Part shown: piece after piece, positions 48,021 to 59,660 of the stretch
Position numbering within the stretch: position 1 is the first letter of the stretch
Layout: every line of letters begins with the position of its first letter
Assembly (NCBI RefSeq): GCF_040581485.1
Contig: NC_090133.1
Location: forward strand, 4,216,001 to 4,280,000
Length of the DNA: 64,000 nt
Reading direction: 5' to 3'
DNA from: Linepithema humile
Taxonomy: Eukaryota > Arthropoda > Insecta > Hymenoptera > Formicidae
Notes under the pieces: model-generated
The model's database searches: none
What the model saw: the letters and a program-made list of their open reading frames with translations, nothing else
What the model was told of the DNA's origin: nothing
Program-made: the position numbers and the translations under genes

Positions 48021-48036
48021 GCCGCCGCCGCCGCCG
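48021..48036. repeat. (GCC)n trinucleotide repeat
   Basis: Five GCC units at the start of a CpG-rich island, encoding poly-Ala in one frame. Confidence 0.9.
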
Positions 48037-48530
48037 CGAGCGAACCGCCGTCGAGTGCATCAGCGCGCGATGCAGCGCTGACGATGTCAAACGAGATTCA
48101 AAGTTCTATCGCGGATAGCGCCGCTTTCCGTATTTCGCATCGCATCACGGTTACGAAAGTAAAACGAGGCGTGAGAAGGCTCCGGACGGGAGGGAAAAAG
48201 AACGGATGACCGGTGCGGAGAGGGAGGGACGCATAGAAAGGCAGTAGGAGACGACAGGAGGAGAGCCGAGAGCGATAGAGAGAGATGCCGCTCGCTTCTA
48301 TCTCCCGATGCCTCCTTGGTCGGGACCAAGAAGTACCGGGGGTACCGCTAAAGAGGCAATTACGGGACTCTCTCGCTGGAAGACGCTCGTAAAAGTTAGG
48401 GCGAACGAACGAATAAGAAGGTCTCTTCGGAGCGATGAGGCTCGCGCGGAGAAGAACAGAGGTAGGAGACGCGGAGAAGGACGAAGAAAGAGAAGAAAAC
48501 GAAAACGGGAAGAGCGAGGCCAGGTTAGAA

Positions 48531-48554
48531 GGGGGAGGGGGGGGGGAAGGGGAG
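48531..48554 (+). other. G-quadruplex-prone G tract
   Basis: Five G, A, ten G, AA, four G in 22 bases on the plus strand, inside a purine-rich stretch of over 100 bases. It satisfies the usual four-run G-quadruplex pattern. Confidence 0.85.
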
Positions 48555-51377
48555 CGGCAGCCGATCGAGCCTCTTAGAAGATTCTGTCCCGGGGCGGCGT
48601 GTCATCGGTTCGCTCTTCTCCTTTTAGGCCGAACCGTGCCGAATCCGCAGATGCGAGACTGACGCGCTCGTGCTCTCTTCGACGAGATCAAGATAGCTTG
48701 GCGCGAGAGGAGCCCGACGGAATACGACCGCGAGATACGACCCTCTCGAGAACAGAACCGGGCGACCGCGCAAGCGAGCAGGCATTCCTCGGATAGTATA
48801 TGCGAGTCGTTATCGACGATTTGCTTTTTCAGATCGCTCGTGAGCCTTTTGTTACTACCGGAGCGCGATTTTCTCCTTCGGCGTTTTTTTAGCTTGGTTC
48901 TTTTGTTACTAAAGGCGGTCGCGATTGTGCGACACACTCGACACCCGGTGAAGAATAATTAAATTTATTTAGCTAGATTGATACCTGCATTGCTCGTGGA
49001 GTGAAATGAACAAATTCTATAGTTTTATAGATACGCACAAAAATATTCGATCTACTTGAAAAGATATTTCGGAGAACAATCCAAGAATATCCAAATTATT
49101 GATAAAATTTATTATTTTATTCTTTTTAAATTAATACCATTTTATTAAAACAAAAAAAAATTTGTTTGATTCTAAATCGTAATTTTTCTCACCTAAAACT
49201 TTTAGATAACTCTCACACAAGATCAATATTATTTTTTACAAGTACGACATGTGTAAATCGCAAACATTTGATTTCGAAAAAATACCGGCGTCGCAGCGTA
49301 AAGATTTCCGAAACTTGTGCGAAACAGCATGATCGCGTTAGGCTCGCGAAAGGAAGAGGCGAGGTGGCGAGAGGGGGGACGCATTGAAATTCGAAGTTTG
49401 ACCGGAAAAGTCCTCGTCGGAATATATCCGGCGACCCTGCGCGGAGTCGATAATCCGACGGGGCCGGACTTCGGGGTTGTAGCCGCGGACCACGGATGGG
49501 GGATGAGAATGAGGATGAGAGGAGCGAAGGAGACGAGAGACTAAGAGCTCGGACTAAGGGTGGACGACCCAGGGTGGATTGATCCGTGGCCGTCGTATAG
49601 GGTGCTTCAACTCACTTGCTGCTCGTGCCGTCCTTCTCCTTCTTTCTCCCGTCTTCTTTTATTCTCTCGGATCACTCTTGTCAGTTTCTCTCGGAACGTA
49701 TATTTCGTTCCGGTTGGAGAGTTATATAGGCCGGTCATTCGTTCGCTCACTTCATTACGACCGGTACGGACAATGGTAATGACAACGATTCCCCCTTCCC
49801 CTTTGCCGCTCGCCGCCTCCCGGGTGCCCTTAAGTGAAATCCTGGCATCGATCTCGCTAACGACCTGGGATTAACACTAATTTGTCGACCGTCGCGATAT
49901 TACCGAATCGCCGAGATAACTCCGTGGCCCGCTCATCGACCTCGCCCCCTGGTCGCTTCTTTCTGGCCCTTTGTAAAGTTACTCGCCGGTGGATAACGCG
50001 CGTCCTTTGCGAGGGAGAAGCAGAGGGATTGAATGGATGGCGAGACTGGCGAGACTCACTTTGTTCGTCCGCGGCGATATAACTACTCGGCGTTACGTGC
50101 AACGTGAGGAGACTATTGTATTGCGGCAATGTAAAAAACTCACTTCGTCGCGCGGCTCCCTATAAATCATGTAGGTGACTGTACTAACCCATTAAGAGTC
50201 GCAATATCCTTAAAACAGAACGATTATGAATTTAAACCTTTTAAAGAGTGAGCTAATGAACAAGGAAGCTTTTTTACTCTTTATTTATGAAAAGAAAGAA
50301 ATTTTGCAGATGAATATGCGTGTTAAAGTATTTTTAATGATAGAATTGTATTTATTCTTAGTATACTAGAATTATTTTTTGCTTTATTATTGTCGTTATT
50401 ATTAAATCTTTGTTCAAAAAAATCTCACTCTCCGGATGACATTTAGATTTAAGATATATAAATCATGGTTCTCTTATCTAAATCTTAAAGGATAAAGTAC
50501 GCTGTAAATTCAGCTCTTAAGAACCTGAATAGCGAAAGCAGATTTGTAGCTGTTCTATCTTTAGAACGGCAGATGTTGATGGGTTAATCAGCATCCCCGC
50601 CGGATCGCTGATGGAAACTTTTCTGGAGTAGAATGCGACGCGTTACTTGCATTTAACTTGTTAGAAAACCGATACGCAATCGTGGCTACCTATTTATATT
50701 CTGAACTTCTGAACTATCTATTCGAATAATTTTATGTAGAATCCTTCTCTAATTACATCAGAAGACATAAAAAAGTGATTTTTTTCTGAATTTATAGCAG
50801 GAAATTGCTTTATATAAGGTTTATTTATCTGTGTTATACATTTATGCAGAATGCGCTCAGGAATGCAGCTAAATTGCTCTAAATGAGTGAAGAAAACGCA
50901 GACTGGACCGAAAATTGAGATTTCTCTCTTTTAATCGCGATAAGAAAAAAAAAACGACACTTAAACGGCCTAAGGGCAATTAGAACGCGAGTAAGAAAAG
51001 GGAGGGAAGTTGGGACATTATTCGTGCAGTTTACGCGGTTTATTACTGTTAATTAATGGACTCGGGTGCGCCGGACTCGTGTGCATTCGTGTGTATATGT
51101 GTGTGAGTGCGCACCACGTAACACAGTTGCTTCATATCTGTCACGATCGCGTCACGAGTCACGTTTGCAACTGCTCGTAACCGTCGTACGTGTTGCTCGT
51201 GAAATTGATTCGTCTCCTCGATTCTCTTCCGCATCTTGAATCTCGCGGAAAATACTCTTTCCGAATAACATCTCACCGAACTTTTAATAAATAATAATAT
51301 TCGACAAATACAAATTTGTGTAATTGTGTATGTGTATTATCATGATTACAGGTTTATACAGTTATATGTACACATAG

Positions 51378-51521
51378 AAATCTCATTCTTAGCAAAGTAC
51401 AACTTGTCTCTTTTTCCCGGATTTAAGTCAATTAGCAATCAGGCGCAAACCAGAGAGATAAATCAGCTGCACCACGGGAGAAGTCGAACAATGAACGGAC
51501 ATATGAAATATCAGTCACAGG
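51378..51521 (+). repeat. 145-bp interspersed repeat, copy A
   Basis: Partner of 47391-47535 in the opposite orientation, about 3.8 kb away. In the frame beginning ATC TCA TTC it reads through without a stop. Before the indel, six of the eleven base differences between copies fall at third codon positions and are silent, including four successive ones (CAG/CAA, CTG/CTA, CAC/CAT twice). The remaining ones change residues or create the TGA of copy B. A (GA)n microsatellite begins 34 bases downstream. It may be a fragment of a transposon ORF or simply a non-coding repeat. Confidence 0.88.
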
Positions 51522-51552
51522 AAGCCAGAGATCGATTCCACCACGAGCGAAC

Positions 51553-51554
<2 letters not shown>

Positions 51555-51602
<48 letters not shown>
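51555..51602. repeat. (GA)n microsatellite
   Basis: About 48 bases of pure GA. It produces the Arg-Glu runs of the frame crossing it. Confidence 0.97.
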
Positions 51603-51603
<1 letters not shown>

Positions 51604-54260
51604 GGAAATACGAGTCGACGCGTGCTCGACTTTGGCATCTTGCGGTCGTAATCGAGTAACACTCCGCGCGTCAGCGATACGGTGCAGAGCCCAGGCCGGA
51701 GGCGCCATTGCCGATAGGGGCTGGAGTGTCGGCGAACGAGCAAAGAGGAGCGCGGGCGGTGGCGGGTGCAAAGAGCGAGGAGAGTATATGCACTTTCTCG
51801 AAGCACCCACTCGTCTCTCCACGTCGACGCGACTCCGCCCGTCCTGCACGTACCACCCGCTCCATTCCCGCGGCACCCGCGCGATGTGCTTTTAACGCTC
51901 GAGTGTCCACGAGTCTTCTCTCTCTCTCTCTCTCTCTCATCCTCTCTTTTTTTCCACATACTTCCTATTATTTCATACTACTATAGAATCATGGTACCGC
52001 GAATCAATCTCATCCTCCTCGTCGATCGCGATCTCCATCCCGCAAACGTAACTCCAGTGGATTTTGTTCAAAACGCTGGATCTCGTGTGATCCATCTGAT
52101 ACCTTTATATTATAATGATGGAGGAATTTCATAGAAAATTAATAATGACTAGCAAACAAAAAGCTGTATGAACGATATTAAAACAAATATTAAAATATGA
52201 TAGGAGCGGAAAAAGTAACTCATTATGCAACTGGAAAATTACGCTGAAAGTGTCTACAAGAAACATGTAACAATTTGTTATTTAAAATGTTATTACATGA
52301 TATTACTTTCAAAGAATCAGTTCTAATTTTATTTAAATTATGTATAAATTTATGGTAAGGTGCATACAAATAAATAGATAGTAATAAAGCTTACTTATTT
52401 TACGAAGTAAAATCCTTTTTTAAACTTCTATTATGTATTTATATATACCTATTATGTGAATGTTCTAGTAACCAATCGTTCTATTATTCAAGCGTTCTAT
52501 TATCTGAGCAGAATATCTACCTTGTAAAGTATCTCTTCTTCTATTGAGACGAGAATACTTCGCGCAATCTTTACTTCCTGAAAAGAAAGATGCGCCTTTT
52601 CATTTTAAGATATAAGTAGTATTAAAGAATTACAGAGAGCAATTTAAAGCACAAAAGTAATATAATTTTGCGCAATTAAATGTGCTAAACGACTCGTGCG
52701 ATTCAGATATGGAATTTATCAATTTGTAAATAAATTCTATTGACTCTTTATACACCTCTATTATTTTCTAAAAATAAATAAAACTTTTAACATCATGCAA
52801 GCGATTGATCAGTCGAAAATTCGTTTATCCAAACGCTTGTATCTATATTGGCATACATAAGCTCTATTTCGACAAAAATTTTGAATAAATCTGTTAAGAT
52901 TTCTAATCTGTTTCAGTTATAAAAAAATAGTGTCTAATTAAATTGTGAATTATGGACTTTCGCAAATTACAAAATATTCAATGCAGCAATAAGAGTAAAT
53001 AATCCGAATTATTCACGGTAGAAATTCAAACAGTGCGGAAGATCATTCGATAATGATGTATATGACAAGCAACGTTGTGCGAAGTATAAACTCTTTGAGG
53101 AGGTTCGAGATAATGTTGTACCATTTCCTTATACGCGTCTTCAAGTGGGACGATAATATGTTATACAACAACGCGGACTGCGCAGCATAGAGAAGAGGTT
53201 GTCCTCATTAGCATAACAAATTTCAGCTGCCCGAGGTGAAAATTGTCAATTGTCGTGAATGTGACCGGCGTACTGCGCAGCGTTTACAACCGTTCGACTT
53301 GCACACCACCTAAACAATCTCAATGAACCTTCTCATTTAAATGGCAAATGATGTTTACGACCAAGTAAGTCATCGTCGCGTGGACTAACTATTACGAATT
53401 GTATGCAATCCCTGCGCGGACTTTATAACAATCGAATCTCACGATCATTAAAAAATTTTTTTATTTCTCTTTTGTAAAGCTCTTAGTGAGCGCAGGAGAA
53501 TCCATTTGCGCTCGTCAAGAGCAGCCAAACACCGATAGCGCATTATCAGTCACACTTTCAGCTCTTATCGGCAATCGCGAGAATATTCTATCTCTTCAAT
53601 TTCGACGAAAAATGGTGGAACGTGTATTGGGAGAGACAAAAATTCACTGATGACAATAATGTAATTATATTAATTTACAATTCGGTACTGCGCTATCGAC
53701 TATCTAGCAATCACGCGCAACGGGAAAATTAATAAAAGGAAAATTCGCGGGAATAAGCCGTGATTTCCGCAGCTCGGCGACTTTTTCTTTCCACTCTCGT
53801 TCTGAAAAACGCTTCATTTTCTAAAAATGGCCGGCGCCTCGCGTATTGCCTCGCGTCAAAGGCTCGCCATCATAAATCGTCGATAACGGAAGGCTCGATC
53901 CGGCTGCGAAATTACCCGACGCGATAAAATAAGCGCAAAAGCGTCCGCGCAAAGCCGCATCCTTCCGTCGGTGTCCCGACGGCGAGAGAACCAGCAGGAT
54001 CGCGTGGAAAATATTTCTCGCGATACGGGAACTCGAATTTATCACACGCGCCGCGTTTTAACGGTTAACGCCTTTAAAAGGAAATTACATCGAGAGTAAT
54101 ATCCGCCGCGGCGCGTATTGAATTCGGCGCGTTTCATTACCATTACATGATTTAAATTTATTATCGGCCGCGATCATCGTCGGACTTTAAAATCGTCGCG
54201 TCAACCCGGCGACGCGCATCCGATGCACCGTCGCGCTTATCCGCTCGTCTCTGTAAATCG
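51603..54260. other. GC-rich patch, long AT-rich stretch, then mixed DNA
   Basis: Positions 51603-51900 are GC-rich with multi-frame ORFs. A 47-codon frame from ATG 51991 to a stop at 52134 has balanced composition but no motif. Positions 52140-53020 are AT-rich; CGTTCTATTAT is duplicated at about 52486-52520. Positions 53480-54250 are moderately GC-rich with one 74-codon minus frame. No gene was recognised. Confidence 0.5.
51915..51938. repeat. (CT)n microsatellite
   Basis: A CT run followed by more pyrimidine-rich DNA; the opposite strand repeats the GA of the tract 310 bases upstream. Confidence 0.94.
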
Positions 54261-55230
54261 CGTTGATAATTATACGTATAATAATAATTATATATTATAT
54301 CGTTGCTGATAATGTGAAATTAAAGTCCAAAAGTACAGATTAAATTAACCAAAGAAGCCAGACGCGAATTAATTACGATCTGTCTTATCAGAAGGTATTT
54401 TAACACACAGAATAGATAATACTGTTCTTCAAAAAACACTATGCGTATAATAATGATCATTACATATTATTATACATTAATAATAATTTACTTCGTTTAA
54501 TGACTTAATTGTAGCAGTTTTTTTTTTCCAAAATTAGACATGTAAGTAGCATATAAAAAAAGAAATATATATAATATGTACACACACTTATAAAGAAAAG
54601 ACGAAGAATTTTGCAATAATTGATATACGGAAAAAAATCTCTGCTTTTATCATCGAGTAAAAATTCTTTACGGTATGTATGACGTACATTCTTTGGTGCA
54701 ATCAAGACGCATCAGTCGCGATGATCGATACATGAGAGTAGAAATTTGATATCGTTCAATCTGCTCGGTTGACGTATATTCTTCGGAAAGGCCCCGCATG
54801 AACCTGCTGACGTCGCATGCTACGACAATGAGCCGGCGATGCTCACCTGGCTTTTTTGGTGAGATCGCTGAGCGATACTCATGTCAGGTACTCATCTTAT
54901 ACCTGGTTGCCAATTTTAGGCCACTCAAGATAGAATGTATGTAAAACCTCCCAACAAAGTACACGTCAGCTGCATTATTTTTAAATTGTCTATTGTGTCG
55001 GTCCTTTCTTAATCAACTAGTGTTGACCTATATAGATTCTTTTAAAACACTTTATAGAAGTCAAATAAAGATGAACGATAAAATTGAAAATAAAATATTA
55101 CATAAATCAGTATTAGGTTTTTTAAATAAGTATCTACTTCTTTTAATGAAGCTTTTCGATGGATCTTTGTTTCACGCGAACTGACTTAATATTGAGTTCA
55201 CGTGTATGTATGTCACTGTGAATGAAAAAA
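54260..55230. other. AT-rich DNA with a competing-hairpin site
   Basis: Positions 54280-54700 and 54950-55170 are AT-rich without credible frames. Positions 54710-54930 have higher GC and contain the hairpin pair annotated next. Confidence 0.5.
54836..54876 (+). other. Two mutually exclusive hairpins
   Basis: GCGAT-G-CTCACC (54836-54847) pairs with GGTGAG-ATCGC (54858-54868) across a ten-base loop. The ATCGCT at 54864-54869 can instead pair with AGCGAT at 54871-54876. The arrangement resembles a structural switch, but nothing shows that it is transcribed. Confidence 0.7.
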
Positions 55231-57980
55231 ATTGAGCATTGAATTCGCAGAGCGAGAACCGATTTCTTCGCAGTGAATTACCGCTGACACAAGCTCTTGG
55301 CAGCGTACATCCTCTACATCTATTAATTTCAGGTGTCACACACGCGTCGTATCTAGTTGAAAGATAAATGAAGTACATGCAGCCGCGTTCCCAAGTCACG
55401 GTACAATATTTAGATAACTGTTCGCTTTGAGATGTCACGACTTACAAGTCGGCCAGGATGGCACTACCAGGACGACGTCTTCCAAGATGATCTCGCGAAG
55501 ACGAAGAGGCGTGACAGACGCGCCTGGGAGTCGCGTTGCTCTCTTGGCTCGCTTTCATCGGAACGCGACAAACTCTCGCGCGGTTGTCCCGCGGTCATTT
55601 TCTCCCAACGTTTCCGGCAACGTAGCAAACGCGCGCGTTCCGGACCGATAAATAAACGCTGAATAGTCTCCGCTCCGACCGCGAAGGATAGGCGCCTTTC
55701 TCCGCGAGATATGATTGATCGCGCATCGGTCTCGCGTCGTGCGTGCGTGCGCGCGAACGTACTCTCTCGCAAGATAACGCGCGCGCCCGGTAATATTATT
55801 ATATTCCGATATATGTGTGTACGGCGACGGCGACTATCGACAGATGCTTTGAATCGGCCTGGCTGGAAAGCGCCGCGACATAATAAGCCTATTGTAAGGA
55901 GTTCGATCCACGCGCCGCGCGGACAATCCTTTTCCTCTCCGCCTGCCCGGCGCCGCGCCGCGGAAAATCGATCACGTTCGAAACACAAGCGAGCTCGATC
56001 GCCGGGGAGAATGGCTCCTCTATTGGGCTTAAATCGATCTCGCAGCTTTTCGCGATAAGGAAAGGACACGCCGTCGCCGCGAGAAATCAGAATGCAGAAA
56101 AGAAGCTTCCCGACAAAGATGATGCATCGACGAATCGCGGCGACCTCAGCTACCTTGCCGGATGACCTCGCGAGATTCTGTCGTCTGGATCGTATTGCGG
56201 TGAATATGTTACGATATTGGCCGGTCGGTGTTTCTCGGACCGGCGGTGGGAAAGAAGGCGGGAAAGAGGGGAGAAGACAATGAGGAGAAGGATCGAGAGC
56301 GGAGTACGCGAACGAGCAGGAATAAAGGACGGGGACGGGGGAGAGAAACGGGGAGGCCTGTAACCGTGCCGCGGCTATTTCTGAATCTTTAGTCGGTTTA
56401 CAAGTAGCGGGGTCACGGGCCGCCCCATAAAGAAGCATGACTTACATTGCTGCTATGTGGGCGCGCACCACGAAAGTCCGCCATCTATCTCCGAAGCTCG
56501 CCCAGCCTCCCGCCTCTGGACGCCCGTCCGTTGTTCCGCCGTTCCGCGGAAGAAAGGAGGGACGAGGAGGAGAGCGCAAGGAGTCTGGGCTTTGTACCGG
56601 AGAACGGTGGAGTGGAGAAGGAGAGAGCGAGAGGGAGGAAGAGAGAAAAGTCTGGCCCAACCCCGACATAGCATCGTCGTCGCGACCGACGGCATAGATA
56701 GTAAACGACCCCTCTGCGATCCTTTACGCGAAATCCTCGTCGATTTACGCTACCTCCCGCCGAACGCGGTCGGGTTCGTAATAAAATCGCGTCGTCGGTT
56801 GATATGACGAAAGGATGAATTTCCTCTCGCGAAGCAGCTTCGAAGTAAGCTAAAAAACCGCATTGCTAAATGCGGGATAGATAGCGAAAGTATAGATTTT
56901 TGACAGCATAGGCGTTAGATATCGCGTAGACTAGAGATTAGCAATCAAATATATATTTCTATTTAGCAACGCGAAACAGTCGTGGATTATTATTTTCGCC
57001 AAGAATATGTTTTGTTTACTAATTGATATCTTCCAGACTCGTAATAACTTGTGATACAAAGTCATCCTCGCGCAAGAAGGAAGAACGAGAAAAAGCGCAC
57101 TCAAAGAGCAAGAGGCAAATGTACAAATATATAAGCGTGCGAGGGCACACGAAGAGCATCACCTCGGTCAATAGTCCAAGCTATGAGCGAGGGAAGAAGC
57201 CTATCTTGGGTACCGCAGCCACGCCGTCTGGGTGACGAGAGAGGAGAGGAGCGACGGAGAAGGGAAACGGAGAGAGGAGAGACGCGCGAGACGTGACACG
57301 AAACGGGGAGACGACAATCCTCTCTCTCTCGTGGCGCGGGCTCGCCGCGCGCGACTATAAGGAAGAACCTCTTAATCGGGGACCCGGACCTCGGCAGGGC
57401 ACCGAGGTCTTACCCTCGTGGCTCGCGCCGGCGGCGCGGCTGTATCTCGGCGAGAGTGCTGACCCCCCAACCCCACCACGCCGTCACCCACGGGCCATCA
57501 TCGTCGATCACCAACGGAAGAGAAACGCGCCTCCAGGCGCTTCTCGGTTCACTTCCCAACGGCTTTGCCCCGCATTCGTGTAATCAGTCGATGATGACCC
57601 TTTAGCGCCCAGAGTGTGCGGCCGAGGCGACCGGGTGATCGCTCGTGCGACCGGACTCGTGCCGTCTATCCTCTCGCGATTAAGCGCCAGATGTGGCTCA
57701 TCGCGCGACTCCGAAATGCAGTTTGTACGCGTGCGAGGTCTGCTCGCGGCAGCTAATAGTTTATATTTCTTTAACTGACAAAAACTCGAGGAATCGTATT
57801 TAATAGTTTATATAAGATATAATTAAAAGAATCAAGAATTTTTTGTTCCAAGTGTTCAATGTTAAAAGAGCACCAGTATCAAAATTATCAATTTTTAAAT
57901 ATGTAGATAACTCTGTCACTTGGTGATTCTGGCTCTCAATCAATCTTTGTATAGCTTTATTTGAATATTTAAAAATGGAT
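55230..57980. other. Very GC-rich segment, multi-frame open, no gene recognised
   Basis: Positions 55240-56840 and 57060-57760 are strongly CpG-rich. The longest frame of the window (324 codons, minus, 55464-56438) lies here but is opposed by several plus frames and shows no domain. Positions 56560-56660 form a purine-rich tract. Hairpins GACCTCGG/CCGAGGTC (57387-57409, seven-base loop) and GCGCCT/AGGCGC (57527-57540) lie in the second island. Positions 56860-57010 and 57760-57980 are AT-rich. Confidence 0.5.
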
Positions 57981-57988
57981 AAGGAAGC

Positions 57989-57989
<1 letters not shown>

Positions 57990-58027
<38 letters not shown>
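57990..58027. repeat. (GT)n microsatellite
   Basis: A GT run of 36-38 bases with one GC step near its end, at an AT-rich to GC-rich transition. Confidence 0.97.
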
Positions 58028-58031
<4 letters not shown>

Positions 58032-58290
58032 CCCTAAGTAGTAGTCCTAATCGTTTCATCTCGCGAAAAAATGTAGCAACGAAATTTGTTCGCCGCGTAA
58101 CGACGTCTCGTGGCTCGTAGGGGCTTCATCATTTGCAAAAGTTTGCGATCCTTTTTTCGCAGGAACGACGAGCTACGTCGGCCTCGTGGATCGAAACTCC
58201 GTCGCTAATTCGGTGAGCTTACTCCTTCTGCCGAATATTCTCTTCCGCCGTTATTTTTTTTTTCGAGTCGGCTATGAGGTGAAATCCTAC

Positions 58291-58650
58291 CTATCCCTTC
58301 GCGACTATCTGAATCACACGAAACTCCCTCAGTTTTTTTAATCCTCTCCTAATACCGACGTACTCGAGTTTTTCCTTCCGACAAATTCTACGCCGAAATT
58401 TCACCCGTTTGGTCTCGATTCCACCTTCAATTCTCTTCTTCCGGTACGCGACGGTCGCATAAATATCTCGTGGAAGATGCCTGTCCCGCGGTATGTAATA
58501 AAATATGCTGGTCGCATCGTAAATTTCGACCGGGCATAGGCATTTGCAAGCCGGTGGGCTAAAGCGAAGCACTATTTCATCGAAACAATGACGCCGCGAC
58601 GTGATCGATACGAACAAGAAGTCGTCAAGGCAATTAACGTTACTTCTCAA
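58291..58650 (-). CDS. Uncertain 119-codon orphan ORF
   Basis: A 119-codon minus-strand frame starts at the ATG ending at 58650 and closes with TAG. It has no low-complexity tract, and no long frame on the opposite strand overlaps it, unlike most ORFs here. The N-terminal third has six Cys (one CxCxC-like cluster around residues 41-45) and several hydrophobic and aromatic residues. The C-terminal half is rich in Lys and Arg. The purine-N-pyrimidine codon share is close to what chance gives. No family is recognised, so it may be an orphan gene, an exon or chance. Confidence 0.17.
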   Translation of the reverse strand: MRSNVNCLDDFLFVSITSRRHCFDEIVLRFSPPACKCLCPVEIYDATSIFYYIPRDRHLPRDIYATVAYRKKRIEGGIETKRVKFRRRICRKEKLEYVGIRRGLKKLREFRVIQIVAKG

Positions 58651-59150
58651 TATGACAAACTGCGTGTTGTGTATTTATATTTCTTTCGAAATACAGATTA
58701 TAAAATCTTTGTATACAAATCTAAAGCATTTTAACTGCATCAAAGAGCATGAATATCTCGCTTCTAAATCAAATTAATACTTTCACTGTTGTCTATAGAC
58801 ATTTTTTTTTTTTCGATAAAATCTATTCATACAAAAAAATTTTTTATTTGTCTCTTTAATAAAACAAATATAATAATATTATTATATTCTTGACTCGCAT
58901 CGTTTTTGTAACTTTCACATTCACCTGGCCCTTGCAGATAATTCCGCGTTGAAACATTTAAAAAAAGAGAAGAAGATAAGTTGTTAAAAGCCACCGCGCG
59001 GTAAGCGACGATGATCTTATCCGCTAATTTCCATCATCCCCCAATTCTCTTCTCATTGCTCCACGCTCATCGCTATTTACGCGCGCGCTCGTTTTCCCCA
59101 ATAGCACACGGGTCCTCTATAACACGGGAATTACACGAAAGTGCCGTGCG

Positions 59151-59190
59151 GAGAGAGAGAGAAAGAGAGATAGATAGAGAGAAAGAGAGG
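59151..59190. repeat. (GA)n/(GATA)n microsatellite
   Basis: GA repeats are interrupted by TAGATAGA and AAAG. Confidence 0.93.
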
Positions 59191-59383
59191 GAAGCACGGT
59201 GGCACGGTCCAGTGGATGCACAATGTGCCGGAGAGACCACGAAGACAACAAATCCATCATCTCCGGTGGGAGAGAGGCTGAAAGGGCTCCGCCGCAGCAG
59301 CGCGCACTCTGTGTAATTGTTGCCCCGGCCCCCGGTGGCCCGGTCTCTACCCCCGTACCACCATCCCCGATGGGCTACCACTC

Positions 59384-59409
59384 TCGTCGTCGTCGTCGTC
59401 GTCGTCGTG
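59384..59409. repeat. (CGT)n trinucleotide repeat
   Basis: Eight to nine pure CGT units, the same triplet class (reverse complement) as the ACG tract near 1.4 kb. Confidence 0.95.
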
Positions 59410-59558
59410 GCCTCGTTCGTCGTTGCGATGGTGGTCGTGCCTCAACAACCACCACGTTTATTACCAAGTTTTACAAACGTTTAAAATATAACCCGCGAGC
59501 CACGAATATACACGCTACCAAGAAAGAAACGAAGGGTGAGAGGGAGAACGGTTTGTGA

Positions 59559-59587
59559 GGGGGAGGGGAGGGGGGAAACTCGAAGGG
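59559..59587 (+). other. G-quadruplex-prone G tract
   Basis: G5-A-G4-A-G6, then nine bases, then GGG. Two more GGG runs lie within 26 bases upstream. Confidence 0.85.
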
Positions 59588-59642
59588 AGTATCGGAGATA
59601 TAGCGGTGTTGCGAGTACCGGTGTTCCATTGTTTCGTCCACC

Positions 59643-59660
59643 ACACACGCGCGCGCGCGC
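59643..59660. repeat. (CA)n-(CG)n run
   Basis: CACACA passes into CGCGCGCGCGCG; the alternating purine-pyrimidine sequence has Z-DNA potential. Confidence 0.85.

Larger units (their letters stand above)
47536..51377. other. Mixed DNA between the two inverted 145-bp copies
   Basis: Positions 47540-47930 are AT-rich. Positions 47940-48950 are very GC-rich, with a GCC run, purine tracts and multi-frame ORFs. Positions 48960-49230 are AT-rich. Positions 49290-50130 are GC-rich with frames on both strands. Positions 50200-51000 are AT-rich, with two small adjacent hairpins at about 50543-50593. A sequence GTATAGGGTGCTTC at about 49597 resembles the mariner-like end but has no partner. No gene was recognised. 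Confidence 0.5.

Noticed and set aside
55464..56438. Longest frame, 324 codons on the minus strand
   Set aside because: It lies in strongly CpG-rich DNA where several plus-strand frames are also open, shows no domain, and has Arg/Ser-rich drifting composition. Treated as a chance ORF.
58867..58888. 22-base perfect palindrome
   Set aside because: Made only of A and T within AT-rich DNA; expected by chance or slippage.
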